Under the pieces are notes generated by a model, which was given only the letters and a program-made list of their open reading frames with translations, searched no databases and was not told the origin of the DNA. Positions 7,025 to 15,614 of a DNA stretch of 40,950 nt are shown piece by piece. The position numbers were made by a program, and so were the translations under genes. Position 1 is the first letter of the stretch. The number at the start of each line of letters is the position of its first letter. Origin of the DNA: SBBG01 sp033717875 (GTDB lineage: Bacteria > Pseudomonadota > Gammaproteobacteria > Ga0077554 > Ga007554); the NCBI GenBank assembly GCA_033717875.1, contig JADDKJ010000030.1, positions 1 to 40,950 of the forward strand, read 5' to 3'.

Positions 7025-9247
7025 TTACGCTCCCAAGGTGGCGGTGCCGTTGTTGTTCTGGGCAGGTAGCGGCAGCCGGATGATGATGCAGGCCCCGCCC
7101 TCCGGCATGTTTTCGGCCCAGACCACGCCACCATGCTCTTCGACGATTTTTTTCACCACGGCAAGACCCAGGCCGCTGCCTTTGGCCTTGCCGGTGACGC
7201 CGGGCTCGAACAGTCGCGCCAGAATCTCGGGCGCGATGCCGGGTCCGTTGTCCTGGGCGCGCAGTTCGATGCTTTGCCTGTCCGCCTCCTGTACCCGGCG
7301 GGTGCTGACGGTAACACAGCAACCGCCGCCTTCGCTGACCGCTTCCACGGCATTCTTCATGAGGTTGTGCAGCAATTGCCGGAAGCGGCCGGGATCGCCG
7401 GTGATCGCGGGCAGATCGGGTTCGAGCCGGGTTTGAATCTGTATCTTGGTTTCATCGCCACGGTACAGATCGAGCACCTCGTTGATCAGCCGGTTCAGGT
7501 CCAGCGGTTGCGGCATCAGCCTGGGGGCACGCGCATAATCGGAGAAGGCCTTGACCATTTCCTGCATCGACTGCACTTGCTGGATGATGGTGTGGGTGGA
7601 GCGATCCAGCACATCGGCTTCCTCCGTGCTCATGGTCTTGAGGTATTTGTGACGCAGCCGTTCCGCGGATAGCTGGATCGGCGTGAGCGGATTTTTGATC
7701 TCGTGCGCCAGGCGGCGCGCCACCTCGCCCCAGGCGGCATCGCGCTGAGCCTGGATCAGCGCGGTGATATCGTCGATCACGATGACATGGCCCTGGCCGT
7801 CCGGCAGCGCCGCGCCACGGCACATGAAAACCTGCCGCCCGCCCGCGCCGAACAGGGTCACTTCCTCGCGCCATTCCCGCGAGGTTTCGGCCAGGTGCGG
7901 CGCCAGCGCCTCGCTGAAGCGGCCAAGATGGGGATAAACGCGGCTGAGCTGGCAGATGGGTTCGCCGATGCTGTCACTCAGGTCGGCGCCCAGGATCTGG
8001 TTGGCGGCGGCATTGATGGTGCGCAGCACATGCTGCGCATCGAGCGTCAGCACGCCCGAAGACAGCCTTCCCAGCACGACTTCGAGATAGGCGCGCTGCT
8101 GTTCGGCGAGGTGACGGCTTTGCCGCGCCTCATTGGCCGCTTCGGCGATCTTGCGCGTCATGTCGTTGAAGGACTGTACCAGAATGCCCAGCTCGTCATA
8201 GGCGGGCAGCGCCGGCAGCCGCTGGTCATAATTACCTTCCGCCACCGCGCGCGTGCCCAGCGCCAGTACCCGGATCGGTTCCGCCAGCCGCCGCGCCGAA
8301 AAGAACGCCGCCCATACCGCCATCAAGAGGCTGAGCGCCAGCGCCAGCGACAGGGTCAGCGTGAAGGTGAATTTGAGCGGCTCGCGCAGGTAACCCAGCT
8401 CCTGATGCCGGGCGTACGCCGACTGCACGCTTTCAGCCAGTTCACTGACCCGTCCCGCGACCGGATACAGCGCCTGTAACACGCGCGGCGGCGTGGCGGG
8501 GTCGAAGCTGGGTACGTTGACGACCGTCCGGATGTACAGGCCCGTGTCGCGGATCGGATCGAGGCCGACATAAGTGGTGCCCTGCCGCAACTGCGCTAGT
8601 ATGACATCGCTGGGTTGAGTCGGAATGACCATCGTTTGATCTTCGCTGCTGGCGGCGATGAGCTGGCCGCGCGAGGTCAGCAGGGTGAGATCCGATGCCC
8701 CGCCGCGGTGGCGCAACTGGTCCAGACTGAATATCGCCTGGTGGTTGGGGGTGTCCTCGATTTCCCTGGCCATCAGCTCGGTCTGATGCAGCAGATCGCG
8801 CATGTGCGTGTCGAGCGTGGTGCGGCTGAGGTCGAGGGCGTCCTTCAGCGCTTTTTCGACGCGCACATCGAACCAGCTATCGATGCCGCGCTGGATGAAG
8901 TTCAGCGAGAAATAATACACCAGCGAGACCGGCGCCACGGCGAGTACGATGAAGATGATCACCAGGCGCAAGGTGAGGCGCGAGCCGACCTCGCGATCCC
9001 GGTACTGGCGCATCAGGCGGTAGAGGTTGGCGGCGATCATGCCCACCAGCACCGCCATCTCCAGCACATTGATCACCAGCAGCGCGGAATAGAGGCGGCC
9101 GAATTCGGCGGAGTTCTGCGTGGCGCTGTTCATCAGGTAGAGCGATACCAGCAGCAGGATGAACAGGACGATGACCGGCGTGATGCCGGCGCTGGCGCGC
9201 TTTAAGGCCTTAACGACCATGAGTACCACTCGCTCTTCAATCGCCAT
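7025..9247 (-). CDS. ntrY: NtrY-type membrane sensor histidine kinase
   Basis: About 740 residues. Four membrane segments lie in the first 320 residues (near 22-42, 55-78, 90-117 and about 300-325), with a periplasmic sensing region between the third and fourth. HAMP linker, PAS domain (about 385-490), HisKA with His515 in RRLAHEIKNPLTP, and a HATPase_c domain with N box LMKNAVEA, G1 DNGPGIAP and G2 GSGLGLAVVKK follow. It autophosphorylates and passes phosphate to NtrX, encoded immediately downstream. The start is uncertain: ATG 9245-9247 overlaps the end of the DUF4390 gene by 46 bp, while ATG 9218-9220 (MVVKALKRA) overlaps by 19 bp. The overlap implies translational coupling. Usual size for NtrY. 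Confidence 0.93.
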   Translation of the reverse strand: MAIEERVVLMVVKALKRASAGITPVIVLFILLLVSLYLMNSATQNSAEFGRLYSALLVINVLEMAVLVGMIAANLYRLMRQYRDREVGSRLTLRLVIIFIVLAVAPVSLVYYFSLNFIQRGIDSWFDVRVEKALKDALDLSRTTLDTHMRDLLHQTELMAREIEDTPNHQAIFSLDQLRHRGGASDLTLLTSRGQLIAASSEDQTMVIPTQPSDVILAQLRQGTTYVGLDPIRDTGLYIRTVVNVPSFDPATPPRVLQALYPVAGRVSELAESVQSAYARHQELGYLREPLKFTFTLTLSLALALSLLMAVWAAFFSARRLAEPIRVLALGTRAVAEGNYDQRLPALPAYDELGILVQSFNDMTRKIAEAANEARQSRHLAEQQRAYLEVVLGRLSSGVLTLDAQHVLRTINAAANQILGADLSDSIGEPICQLSRVYPHLGRFSEALAPHLAETSREWREEVTLFGAGGRQVFMCRGAALPDGQGHVIVIDDITALIQAQRDAAWGEVARRLAHEIKNPLTPIQLSAERLRHKYLKTMSTEEADVLDRSTHTIIQQVQSMQEMVKAFSDYARAPRLMPQPLDLNRLINEVLDLYRGDETKIQIQTRLEPDLPAITGDPGRFRQLLHNLMKNAVEAVSEGGGCCVTVSTRRVQEADRQSIELRAQDNGPGIAPEILARLFEPGVTGKAKGSGLGLAVVKKIVEEHGGVVWAENMPEGGACIIIRLPLPAQNNNGTATLGA

Positions 9248-9816
9248 CCCGGGTAGACATAGGCCAGCACACGCATCGGCACCGGCAGTTCCTCGATATC
9301 GAGGCGGGCGCGCAATTGTGCCGTATAGGTTTCATCCGGGTCGATGAGTTGCCCGTCCAGCATCGGGAAATTGACGACGGTCCCCAGAATGTCGAGTGCG
9401 GCATGCAGGGCCGGGAAGCTGTTCTGCACGCCGGTATTGAGATTTTTGACGAGATATTGCCGGGTCAGCGCGCGATAGGAAAGCTGGTAACGCTGCTCGA
9501 TGGCGGCGATCTTCTCATCCCATACATAGTCGCGCTTGCGCAGTACCTCGATATCCATCGCCACGGTCAACGGAATGCCCTTGTGCAAGGCATCCAGCAT
9601 GCGCTCGCTGAGTTGATAGTCGATGCGGGCATTCAGCCGGTACACCTTGTCGACGAGTTCCGTGCTCGCGCTGCGCACCACGAATTCGCCTTTCGCGTTG
9701 TCGCCCCAGGCGACTCTGGACGGCATCAGGCTGATCAGCAATATGATCAGTGATAGCAGTGCGGCTTGAGCCAGATTGTTGTGGCGGTGAGTCATGGAGA
9801 TTTTGTCGGCACGCAT
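9202..9816 (-). CDS. DUF4390 family exported protein
   Basis: A 204-residue protein of the DUF4390 family, function unknown. The N-terminus has a hydrophobic stretch (about 17-31) ending in a plausible signal cleavage site (SRVAWGDN), so it is probably periplasmic or membrane-attached. The rest is predicted beta-rich, with conserved WDEKIA and the C-terminal YPGWRLKSEWYSWSL. The position between rsmB (4 bp upstream) and ntrY (overlapping) is the conserved place for this family, and the tight linkage to a membrane sensor suggests it may act with NtrY (inference). ATG 9814-9816 is used here. MTHRHN, eight codons later, is an alternative. Confidence 0.85.
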   Translation of the reverse strand: MRADKISMTHRHNNLAQAALLSLIILLISLMPSRVAWGDNAKGEFVVRSASTELVDKVYRLNARIDYQLSERMLDALHKGIPLTVAMDIEVLRKRDYVWDEKIAAIEQRYQLSYRALTRQYLVKNLNTGVQNSFPALHAALDILGTVVNFPMLDGQLIDPDETYTAQLRARLDIEELPVPMRVLAYVYPGWRLKSEWYSWSLRP

Positions 9817-9819
9817 TCC

Positions 9820-11127
9820 CTATTGCTTTTGCACGCAGGAGTAAAAAAAACCATCCATGTCGTCTTCCCCGGGCAGAATCTGCCGCCCGGCGGATACTGG
9901 CCGGCCCCATGTGGCGTCGATCACCCGTTCGACCGCGTCGGCATGGGTCGCCAGAAAGCGCGTCATCTGCTGCTCGTTCTCCTGCGGAAGTATGGAGCAG
10001 GTCGCGTATAAAAGCATCCCCCCCGGCCTGAGGAGGGGCCACAGCGCCTCCAGGATGCGTGCTTGCGTCTGGGCCAGTGCGTTGATGTCTTCCGGTCTGC
10101 GCAGCATCTTGATATCGGGATGGCGGCGGATCACACCCGTCGCCGAACACGGTGCATCGAGCAGAATGCGGTCGAATGGCGCGCCATCCCACCAGGCATC
10201 CGGCAGCGCCGCGTCGCCCTGTATGACGCGGGCATGCAATCGCTGCCGCCGTAAATTTTCCTCGACGCGCCGCAGGCGCACGGCATCGCTATCGAGCGCG
10301 ATCAGGTCGATATCCGGCTGCAACTCCAGCAAGTGCGCGGTCTTGCCGCCCGGAGCGGCGCAGGCGTCGAGCACGCGCTGGCCGGGACGGACATCGAGCA
10401 GCATTGCCGCGAGCTGCGCCGCGGCGTCCTGCACCGACACTTCGCCCGCGCCGAATCCCGGCAGGCGCTCGACATCCACCGGCTGATCCAGGATCACGCC
10501 GTGCGTGGTGTGGGGCGCGGGGGAGGCCGTCATCCCGGTCTGCGCCAGTTTGGCCAGATAATCATCGCGGCGGACCCGCTGTTCTTTCTGGCGCGCATTC
10601 ACCCGCAGCGTCATGGGCGGACGCTGGTTGTTCGCCGCGATGATCGCCCGCCAGTCGTCCGGCCAGGCCGCCTTGATTTCTTCCAGCAGCCAGGCCGGAT
10701 GGGCGGTGGCCGCGGCCTCGTCACGGTCGGCTTCGAATAACAGGCGATCCCTGTCGCGCAGAAAGCCACGCAAAATCGCGTTCACCAGTCCGCTGGCCCA
10801 CGGCTTGCCCAGCGTTTTGGCCGCCGCCACGGTTTCGGTCACGGCGGCATGATCAGGGATGCGCATATGGATGATCTGGTACAACCCCAGCAGCATCAGG
10901 CAGCGCACATCCGCATCGCGCGCCTTGAGCGGTTTGTCCAGCAGGCTGTCGAGCACCACGGTCAGGCGCGGATACCAGCGCACTGCGCCAAAACAAAGCT
11001 CTTGAGCCAGGGCGCGCTCGGCCGGCGCGCGTAACTTGGCGAGGACGGGCGGCAATGCCGTGCTGAGGGATGAACCCTGGCTCACGATCTGCGCCAGTAC
11101 CGCGGCGGCGGCGGTTCGTGCGTTCAT
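9820..11127 (-). CDS. rsmB: 16S rRNA m5C967 methyltransferase RsmB
   Basis: A 435-residue enzyme that methylates cytosine 967 of 16S rRNA using S-adenosylmethionine. The N-terminal NusB-like RNA-binding domain spans about 1-135. The SAM-binding motif LDACAAPGGKTAHLLEL starts near 252. The two cysteines of the RNA m5C methyltransferases are Cys326 (LDAPCSATG) and Cys376 (LLYATCSI), the latter being the nucleophile and the former assisting release in this family. The length is normal. Its first codons overlap the end of fmt by 4 bp, so the two are translationally coupled. The fmt-rsmB order is standard in Proteobacteria. Confidence 0.96.
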   Translation of the reverse strand: MNARTAAAAVLAQIVSQGSSLSTALPPVLAKLRAPAERALAQELCFGAVRWYPRLTVVLDSLLDKPLKARDADVRCLMLLGLYQIIHMRIPDHAAVTETVAAAKTLGKPWASGLVNAILRGFLRDRDRLLFEADRDEAAATAHPAWLLEEIKAAWPDDWRAIIAANNQRPPMTLRVNARQKEQRVRRDDYLAKLAQTGMTASPAPHTTHGVILDQPVDVERLPGFGAGEVSVQDAAAQLAAMLLDVRPGQRVLDACAAPGGKTAHLLELQPDIDLIALDSDAVRLRRVEENLRRQRLHARVIQGDAALPDAWWDGAPFDRILLDAPCSATGVIRRHPDIKMLRRPEDINALAQTQARILEALWPLLRPGGMLLYATCSILPQENEQQMTRFLATHADAVERVIDATWGRPVSAGRQILPGEDDMDGFFYSCVQKQ

Positions 11128-12071
11128 TTAAGCGTGGCGCCGGGGGCCAAGAGATCGCGGTTGGCGTTGACGAAGTCCGATACCGCAAGCGGTCTGCCGC
11201 CCGGCAGTTGCAGTTGCAGCAGGCGCAATACGCCATCGCCGGTGGCGACATCGATGCCGTTGCGGCTGGCGCCGATGATGGTGCCGGGAGGCTGGTGCGT
11301 CTTGTCTTCCGCAATTCGCGCCGCCCAGATGAGCAGTGGTGTGTCACCCAGCGCGGCGCGCGTCACCGGCCAGGGATTGAAGGCGCGCACTTTCCGCTCC
11401 AGCTCCGCCGCGGGCCGCGACCAGTCGATGGCCGCTTCGGCCTTGTCGATCTTGGCGGCGTAGCAAGCCAGATTGTTATCCTGTGGCACGGGTTGCGCCG
11501 TGCCCTGTTCGAGCTGCTCAAGCACCGGCGGCAATGCCTGTGCCCCCAGCGCCGCCAGGCGATCGTGCAGGGTCTGGGTGGTGTCGTCGGGCAGGATGGG
11601 GCAGGGCGCGAGCGCCAGCATGTCGCCCGTGTCCAGTCCGACGTCCATCTGCATGATGGTCACTCCGCTTTGGCTGTCGCCCGCCAGGATGGCGCGCTGA
11701 ATCGGCGCCGCGCCGCGCCAGCGCGGCAGCAGCGAGGCGTGGATGTTGATGCAGCCCAGGCGGGGCGCCGCCAGCACTGGCGGCGGCAGGATCAGGCCAT
11801 AGGCGACCACCACCATGACATCGGCCTGCAAGGCGCGCAGCCGTTCCTGTTCTTCCCCGGATTTGAGGCTGGCCGGCTGGTACACCGGGATGCCGTGCTC
11901 CAGCGCCAGTTGTTTGACCGGGCTGGCGGTCAGCTTGCGGCCGCGTCCGGCGGGGCGGTCGGGCTGGGTGTAGACCGCGCATACCTCATGTCCGGAGGCG
12001 AGCAGGGCGCGCAATGGGGGCAGGGCGAAGCCGGGCGTGCCGGCGAAGATGATGCGCAGTTTTGATGTCAC
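11124..12071 (-). CDS. fmt: Methionyl-tRNA formyltransferase
   Basis: A 315-residue enzyme that formylates initiator Met-tRNA using 10-formyl-tetrahydrofolate. The N-terminal motif IIFAGTPGFALPPLRALL and the formyltransferase signature CINIHASLLPRWRGAAPIQ (about 108-126) are present, as is the DVGLDTGDML segment. The C-terminal OB-like tRNA-binding domain spans about 205-310. ATG at 12069-12071 lies 12 bp after def and the stop overlaps rsmB. Together with def it forms the standard formylation/deformylation pair. Confidence 0.97.
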   Translation of the reverse strand: MTSKLRIIFAGTPGFALPPLRALLASGHEVCAVYTQPDRPAGRGRKLTASPVKQLALEHGIPVYQPASLKSGEEQERLRALQADVMVVVAYGLILPPPVLAAPRLGCINIHASLLPRWRGAAPIQRAILAGDSQSGVTIMQMDVGLDTGDMLALAPCPILPDDTTQTLHDRLAALGAQALPPVLEQLEQGTAQPVPQDNNLACYAAKIDKAEAAIDWSRPAAELERKVRAFNPWPVTRAALGDTPLLIWAARIAEDKTHQPPGTIIGASRNGIDVATGDGVLRLLQLQLPGGRPLAVSDFVNANRDLLAPGATLK

Positions 12072-12083
12072 GGGGTAGCTTCT

Positions 12084-12587
12084 TTACAGTGTCTTGCGCA
12101 TGTTCTTTTCCAGCTTCTTGCGGATGCGTTCCCGCTTCAGTTGGGACAGGTAATCGACGAACAGCTTGCCGTCGAGGTGGTCGATCTCATGCTGGATGCA
12201 CACCGCCAGCAGGTCGTCCACCGTTATTTCGAAGGGTTTGCCGTCGCGGTCCAGCGCTCGCACCTTGATACGTTTGGCGCGCTGCACGGGTTCGTAGATG
12301 CCGGGTACCGAAAGGCAGCCTTCTTCCATCTGTTCCACGCCTTCTTTGGTGAGGATTTCCGGGTTGATCAGGCACAGCGGCGCATCGCGCTGCTCGGAGA
12401 TGTCGATCACGATCACGCGCCGGGAGACGTTCACCTGCGGCGCGGCAAGGCCGATGCCCGGGGCCTGGTACATGGTCTCGAACATATCGCTCACCAGGTT
12501 TTTGATGGCGTCGTCGACGTGCTCCACCGGCGTGGCCTTGTTGCGCAGCCGGGGGTCTGGATAATGGAGAATAGAGAGAATGGCCAT
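12084..12587 (-). CDS. def: Peptide deformylase
   Basis: A 167-residue metalloenzyme that removes the formyl group from new proteins. The three diagnostic motifs are complete: GIGLAAPQ (44-51), EEGCLSVP with metal ligand Cys91, and HEIDH with His133, Glu134 and His137. The size and motif spacing are those of type 1 deformylases (E. coli 169 residues). It is the first gene of the minus-strand run. The divergent LysM gene starts 260 bp away across a palindromic repeat. Confidence 0.97.
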   Translation of the reverse strand: MAILSILHYPDPRLRNKATPVEHVDDAIKNLVSDMFETMYQAPGIGLAAPQVNVSRRVIVIDISEQRDAPLCLINPEILTKEGVEQMEEGCLSVPGIYEPVQRAKRIKVRALDRDGKPFEITVDDLLAVCIQHEIDHLDGKLFVDYLSQLKRERIRKKLEKNMRKTL

Positions 12588-12664
12588 CGAGAGTTAACGT
12601 AATTCAGGGCGAGTCCGATATAAAGGGGGTAATGATATTAGATTCGGCGCCTTGCGCGCCATAA

Positions 12665-12828
12665 GGGCACCTCTAAAAATCCGCTGAAGCCGCGATGGTG
12701 GCGTTGCCCCTGTATAACGGGGGGCGCTCAAAATGCGGGGCCGGGGAGCGGCAAACTGCGTGTACACCCCGCTTTTTCGCGCATTTCCGCCTTGCCCTCG
12801 CGTCGTGATCGAATTTTTAGAGGGGCCC
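12665..12828. repeat. Palindromic dispersed element, family 1 (copy 2)
   Basis: This 164 bp element has inverted ends: GGGCACCTCTAAAAATCCG at 12665-12683 and the inverse of GGGCCCCTCTAAAAATTCG ending at 12828. Its interior (CTGAAG, GGCGTTG, CTCAAAATGC, CGTGTACACCCCGCTTTTTCG, GCATTTCCGCCTTGC) matches the interior of the 17912-18053 copy, although the ends differ. It fills most of the divergent def/LysM gap, so it must contain or sit beside both promoters. (Interior blocks are discontinuous.). Confidence 0.65.
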
Positions 12829-12847
12829 ATAACTCAAAGGGACGATT

Positions 12848-13915
12848 ATGTTCGCCAGAAAAATCTTGTTGGGCCTGTGTCTCGCATTTCTGAGCGGTAC
12901 CCCCGCGCTGGCCGATACCGTTGCTCTCGCGCCCGATCACCCCACCCGCCATACCGTGGTCAAGGGCGATACCCTGTGGGACATTTCCGCGCGCTTCTTG
13001 CGCGATCCCTGGCGTTGGCCGGATGTCTGGCATATCAACCCGGAGATCAAGAATCCGCATCTGATTTACCCTGGCGATGTCATCGTCCTGCGCATGGTGG
13101 ACGGCCAGCCGGTGCTGGAAGTGGAGCGCGTCGCGGCGGCTACGGAAGAGCCGTCGCGCTTGCCGGTGGTGAAACTGTCGCCGCAAGTGCGCGTGTCCGA
13201 TCTCAATGGCGCCATTCCGACCATCGCCATGGATGTCATCCAGCCCTTTTTGCTGCGCGCGCGCGTGATCGGCGCGGAAGAGTTCGATCGCGCGCCCTAT
13301 ATTGTCGCTTCCGAGGGAGGCCGTTTGGCGACCGGCGCCGGCAACAAGATCTACGCGCGCAACATGGCCGATATCGCCACCTCGCGCGTCAGTATCTTCC
13401 ATCAGGGCCGGGCCTATCGCAACCCCGGCGCCAAGAAGGACGACATCCTGGGCTATGAAGCCATCCACGTCGCCGATGCCAGCATCGAGCGCATGGGCGA
13501 CCCGGCGACCGTGCGCATCACCGATTCCTACCGTGAGACCCTGGTCGGCGACCGTTTGTTCCCGTTCGCCGGGGAAGACTTCAGTCGTAATTTTTTCCCC
13601 CGCTCTCCTGACAAGGCGGTGAGCGGCAACATCATCGACGTGGTGGACGGCGTATCCAAAATCGGCCGTTACCAGGTAGTGGTATTGAATCTCGGCGGCA
13701 AGAATGGCATCGGGCCGGGCCATGTGCTGGCGATTCATCAGGCCGGCAACAAGGTGCGCGACATCGTGCGCCCCGGCTCGGATGGCCTCGTCACGCTTCC
13801 CGAAGAGCGCGCCGGTCTGCTCATGGTGTTCCGCGCCTTCGAGCGCGTGAGTTATGCGCTGGTCATGAAGTCGGAAAGGGATATCAGGGTTTACGATATG
13901 GTCAGGAATCCCTGA
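12848..13915 (+). CDS. LysM domain exported protein
   Basis: 355 residues. A signal peptide (about 1-22, FLSGTPALAD) is followed by one LysM domain (HTVVKGDTLWDISARF to LIYPGDVIVL, about 36-82), which binds peptidoglycan glycan chains. The remaining 270 residues form a conserved region of unknown function, with short beta-like repeats around GAGNKIYARN. The protein is expected in the periplasm or bound to the wall. It lies 14 bp upstream of dprA, a gene order seen in many gammaproteobacteria, so the two are probably co-transcribed, but no functional link to DprA is known. ATG 12848 follows an AAGGGACG ribosome-binding site. Confidence 0.88.
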   Translation: MFARKILLGLCLAFLSGTPALADTVALAPDHPTRHTVVKGDTLWDISARFLRDPWRWPDVWHINPEIKNPHLIYPGDVIVLRMVDGQPVLEVERVAAATEEPSRLPVVKLSPQVRVSDLNGAIPTIAMDVIQPFLLRARVIGAEEFDRAPYIVASEGGRLATGAGNKIYARNMADIATSRVSIFHQGRAYRNPGAKKDDILGYEAIHVADASIERMGDPATVRITDSYRETLVGDRLFPFAGEDFSRNFFPRSPDKAVSGNIIDVVDGVSKIGRYQVVVLNLGGKNGIGPGHVLAIHQAGNKVRDIVRPGSDGLVTLPEERAGLLMVFRAFERVSYALVMKSERDIRVYDMVRNP

Positions 13916-13929
13916 GAACCTGATCTCCA

Positions 13930-15048
13930 ATGAGCGGCGACAAGCCCGATCTCCCCTACTGGCTGGCCCTGCTGCGCGCTCCCGGCGTAGGTCCCGTCAC
14001 CTTTCTGGCATTGCTCGATCATTATTCGACGCCACGCGCCGTTTTTGACGCGCCGCAACAGATCGCCGACTCGGGCGCGCGGGGTGCGCAGGCGCTGGCG
14101 GATTACCTGCGCAACCCCGATTGGGCGGCGGTGGAGAAGGATTTGGCCTGGCTGGATCTGCCCGGCAGCCACATCTTTACCCTGCACGATCCCGGCTATC
14201 CCGAACAATTGCGCCAGATCGCCGACCCGCCGCCGCTGCTGTTCGCGCATGGCGACCACACCGTACTGGCGAAGCCGCAACTGGCGATGGTCGGCAGCCG
14301 CAATCCCTCTGCCAGCGGGCGCGAGATCGCCCGCGAATTTGCCCGTCATCTGGCCGGAGCGGGGTTGGTCGTGACCAGCGGTCTGGCGCTGGGCATCGAC
14401 GCCGCCAGCCACCAGGGCGCGCTCGATGGCGGCGGATCGACCGTGGCCGTCACCGGCACCGGCCTGGACCGCGTCTACCCCGCCCGGCACCGTGATCTGG
14501 CGCATCGCATTGCCCGGCAAGGTGTCGTGGTGTCCGAATTCCCGCCCGGCACGCCGCCGCTGCCGGAGCATTTTCCGCGCCGCAACCGCATCATCAGCGG
14601 CCTGAGCCTGGGCACGCTGGTGGTGGAGGCCGCGCCCGCCAGTGGTTCGTTGATCACCGCGCGCATGGCAGCGGAGCAGGGTCGTGAGGTGTTCGCCATT
14701 CCCGGCTCCATTCACAATCCCCTGGCGCGCGGCTGCCATGCGCTGATCCGCCAAGGTGCGAAACTCGTCGAGAGTGTCCAGGATATCCTGGAGGAGCTGC
14801 GGCCGCTGTTGCCGGCGCTGTCTTCCCCTCCGGCTCCATCCCCTCCGCAGGTTCCCGGGACAATGACTGGTATTGGTGATATGTCTTTGAAATTGTTTGA
14901 ATACATTGATTTCTCTCCGGTGTCTGTCGACAGCCTGGTGGAGCGCAGCGGATTGACGCCGGACGAGGTTTCCTCCATTCTTTTAGTATTGGAATTGCAT
15001 AATATGGTTGTGCCGATGGCCGGTGGACTCTATATTAGGGCGAGTTAG
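13930..15048 (+). CDS. dprA: DNA processing protein DprA
   Basis: 372 residues. DprA binds incoming single-stranded DNA and loads RecA during natural transformation. The N-terminal helical region (about 1-75) is followed by a Rossmann-like domain with MVGSRNPSASGREIA, TSGLALGIDAASHQGAL, FPRRNRIISGLS and EAAPASGSLITARMA, and then by a C-terminal winged-helix (DML1-like) domain (about 310-370). A proline-rich linker (PALSSPPAPSPPQVP) separates the two. All hallmark residues are intact. No other competence gene is nearby. smg starts 13 bp downstream. Confidence 0.95.
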   Translation: MSGDKPDLPYWLALLRAPGVGPVTFLALLDHYSTPRAVFDAPQQIADSGARGAQALADYLRNPDWAAVEKDLAWLDLPGSHIFTLHDPGYPEQLRQIADPPPLLFAHGDHTVLAKPQLAMVGSRNPSASGREIAREFARHLAGAGLVVTSGLALGIDAASHQGALDGGGSTVAVTGTGLDRVYPARHRDLAHRIARQGVVVSEFPPGTPPLPEHFPRRNRIISGLSLGTLVVEAAPASGSLITARMAAEQGREVFAIPGSIHNPLARGCHALIRQGAKLVESVQDILEELRPLLPALSSPPAPSPPQVPGTMTGIGDMSLKLFEYIDFSPVSVDSLVERSGLTPDEVSSILLVLELHNMVVPMAGGLYIRAS

Positions 15049-15061
15049 CAGGAGGTCCTGA

Positions 15062-15547
15062 ATGAAAGAAAATGTACTGGATGTCCTGATGTACCTGTTC
15101 GAGAATTATCTCGACGGGGAGCTGGAATTCGCCTCGGATCACGATTCCCTGAAAAAGGAATTGATCGAGGCCGGCTTTCATCATGGCGAGATCGACAAAG
15201 CCTTCGTCTGGCTGGAGGGTATGGCGCTGCTGCGCGAAAACGCCTCCCGCTCCGCCGCCCGCCCCGCCGGCCACTCGATCCGCGTATTCACCGCCCAGGA
15301 AATGGTCAGACTCGATCTGGAATGCCGTGGTTTCCTGCTGTTTCTGGAGCAGATCGGTGTGCTCGACCCCGTCAACCGCGAGCTGGTCATCGACCGCGTC
15401 ATGGCGCTGGAGAGCGAGGACATCGATCTGGCTCAGCTCAAATGGGTGATCCTGATGGTGCTGTTCAATCAGCCCGGTCAGGAGGCCGCCTACGCCTGGA
15501 TGGAAGATCTCGTCTTCGACGACGAGCTGCCGCATAACTTGCACTGA
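15062..15547 (+). CDS. smg: Smg family protein (DUF494)
   Basis: A 161-residue acidic protein matching the Smg/DUF494 family, which lies next to dprA in many Proteobacteria. Its molecular function is not established. The sequence begins MKENVLDVLMYLFENYL and is mostly helical. FTAQEMVRLDLECRGFLLFLEQ and the C-terminal WMEDLVFDD are family-typical. No signal peptide or membrane segment is seen. A GGAGG ribosome-binding site precedes ATG 15062. It is likely co-transcribed with dprA. Confidence 0.9.
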   Translation: MKENVLDVLMYLFENYLDGELEFASDHDSLKKELIEAGFHHGEIDKAFVWLEGMALLRENASRSAARPAGHSIRVFTAQEMVRLDLECRGFLLFLEQIGVLDPVNRELVIDRVMALESEDIDLAQLKWVILMVLFNQPGQEAAYAWMEDLVFDDELPHNLH

Positions 15548-15559
15548 CCGCATCGACAC

Positions 15560-15585
15560 ACCTCTCCCGCTCGCGGGAGGGGGGT
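15560..15585. repeat. Small GC hairpin between smg and topA
   Basis: CCTCTCCC and GGGAGGGG flank a GCTCGC loop, within the 67 bp smg-topA spacer. A similar CCCTCTCCC/GGGAGAGGG hairpin is at 25702-25722. It may weaken read-through into topA, but there is no T-tract. Confidence 0.4.
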
Positions 15586-15614
15586 GGGTGCCGCGTCGAT
15601 AACTTGCGACTCAA